Shown here: positions 4,702-5,086 of the stretch, piece by piece
Numbering within the stretch: the first letter of the stretch is position 1
Layout: each line of letters opens with the position of its first letter
Source: Actinomycetota bacterium
GTDB lineage: Bacteria > Actinomycetota > Acidimicrobiia > Spongiisociales > ZC4RG35
Length of the DNA stretch: 5,086 bases
Direction of reading: 5' to 3'
NCBI GenBank assembly: GCA_022615295.1
Contig: JAKEHF010000149.1
Coordinates: forward strand, 1 to 5,086
Notes under the pieces: model-generated
The model's input: only the letters and a program-made list of their open reading frames with translations
Told to the model about the DNA's origin: nothing
The model's database searches: none
Made by a program: the position numbers and the translations under genes

Positions 4702-5086
4702 TCGGCGGCCCCTCTCGGCATGACAACCGACCTGGCCCAGTCGAGGGCGGAGGAGAGCTTGAGCATCTGGATCGCCCCAGCCGGGTCGACATCCTTCGGG
4801 CACACCTGGGTGCAGGCCCCGACGTAGGTGCACTCCCAGATCCCCTCATGGGCGGTGACCACGCCGGCCCGTTCCCGGTTGCCTTGGTCACGGCTGTCCA
4901 GGTTGTAACGCTCGGCCAGGGCCAACGCCGCCGGTCCGGTGAAGGTGGTGTCGAGCCCATACACCGGACAGGCCGAGTAACACAGCATGCAGTTGATGCA
5001 GAGACTGAACCGCTTGTACTGCGCCACCTGGCCCGGGGTCTGGGAGTACTCGCCCATCTCCAGAGGCTTCTCCTCCTGCCTGATCA
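4698..5086 (-). CDS. frdB: Fumarate reductase iron-sulfur subunit (C-terminal part, cut by window edge)
   Basis: C-terminal half of FrdB, which passes electrons from menaquinol at the membrane to the flavin in FrdA through [2Fe-2S], [4Fe-4S] and [3Fe-4S] clusters. About 128 residues are in the window. The [2Fe-2S] domain lies outside; both remaining cluster motifs are present: CINCMLCYSACP and, 46 residues after its last Cys, CTYVGACTQVCP. Between them, FTGPAALALAERYNLDSRD closely follows the E. coli FrdB pattern. The frame is open to the right edge (IRQEEKPLE precedes the Met at 5057), so the start is not here and that Met is internal. It ends at TGA 4700-4698, overlapping frdC by 4 nt. The order frdB-frdC-frdD predicts frdA just upstream, beyond the window. 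FrdB is favoured over SdhB because true frdC and frdD genes follow. Confidence 0.94.
   Translation of the reverse strand, partial: IRQEEKPLEMGEYSQTPGQVAQYKRFSLCINCMLCYSACPVYGLDTTFTGPAALALAERYNLDSRDQGNRERAGVVTAHEGIWECTYVGACTQVCPKDVDPAGAIQMLKLSSALDWARSVVMPRGAAE

Noticed and set aside
4343..4960. Upstream extension of the frdD frame to an ATG at 4960
   Set aside because: The extension runs antiparallel in content to known proteins and lies out of frame across frdC and frdB; homology to FrdD begins exactly at the 4342 ATG, which has the ATGA coupling.

Overview
The window is GC-rich (well over 60% by eye), with GTG starts and long-arm tRNA-Ser genes that carry no encoded CCA. It fits a high-GC Gram-positive (actinobacterial) chromosome, possibly an environmental lineage. 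I cannot place it more finely from the sequence alone. The content is core chromosome; I see no phage, transposon, CRISPR or defence genes.

Layout, left to right. (1) 14-1132, plus: an FtsX/MacB-type ABC transporter permease, probably the last gene of an operon whose ATPase would lie upstream. (2) 1235-1429, minus: two tandem serine tRNA genes, anticodons GGA (transcribed first) and CGA, 13 nt apart. (3) 1479-1952, plus: tadA, the tRNA adenosine-34 deaminase, divergent from the tRNAs and with a possible leaderless start. (4) 1920-3098, minus: a 12-helix MFS transporter whose 3' end overlaps the 3' end of tadA by 33 bp. (5) About 3266-3364, plus: the small bacterial SRP RNA (ffs). (6) 3364-3491: a convergent gap with a 16-bp stem-loop and nested GTGAAG/CTTCAC repeats. 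(7) 3492-5086, minus: an operon reading frdB (cut by the window edge), frdC, frdD and a small TPR protein, with 4-, 4- and 1-nt overlaps.

How the genes relate. tadA, the two tRNA-Ser genes and ffs form a translation and protein-targeting cluster interrupted by the MFS gene. The frd genes encode the electron-transfer and membrane-anchor part of a quinol:fumarate reductase of the four-subunit, E. coli-like type; the flavoprotein frdA should lie just beyond the right edge. The TPR gene is overlapped with frdD and is therefore probably co-translated with the complex, which is the most interesting functional association here. The most unusual non-coding signal is the nested repeat structure at 3411-3488. 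I found no convincing wholly new system.
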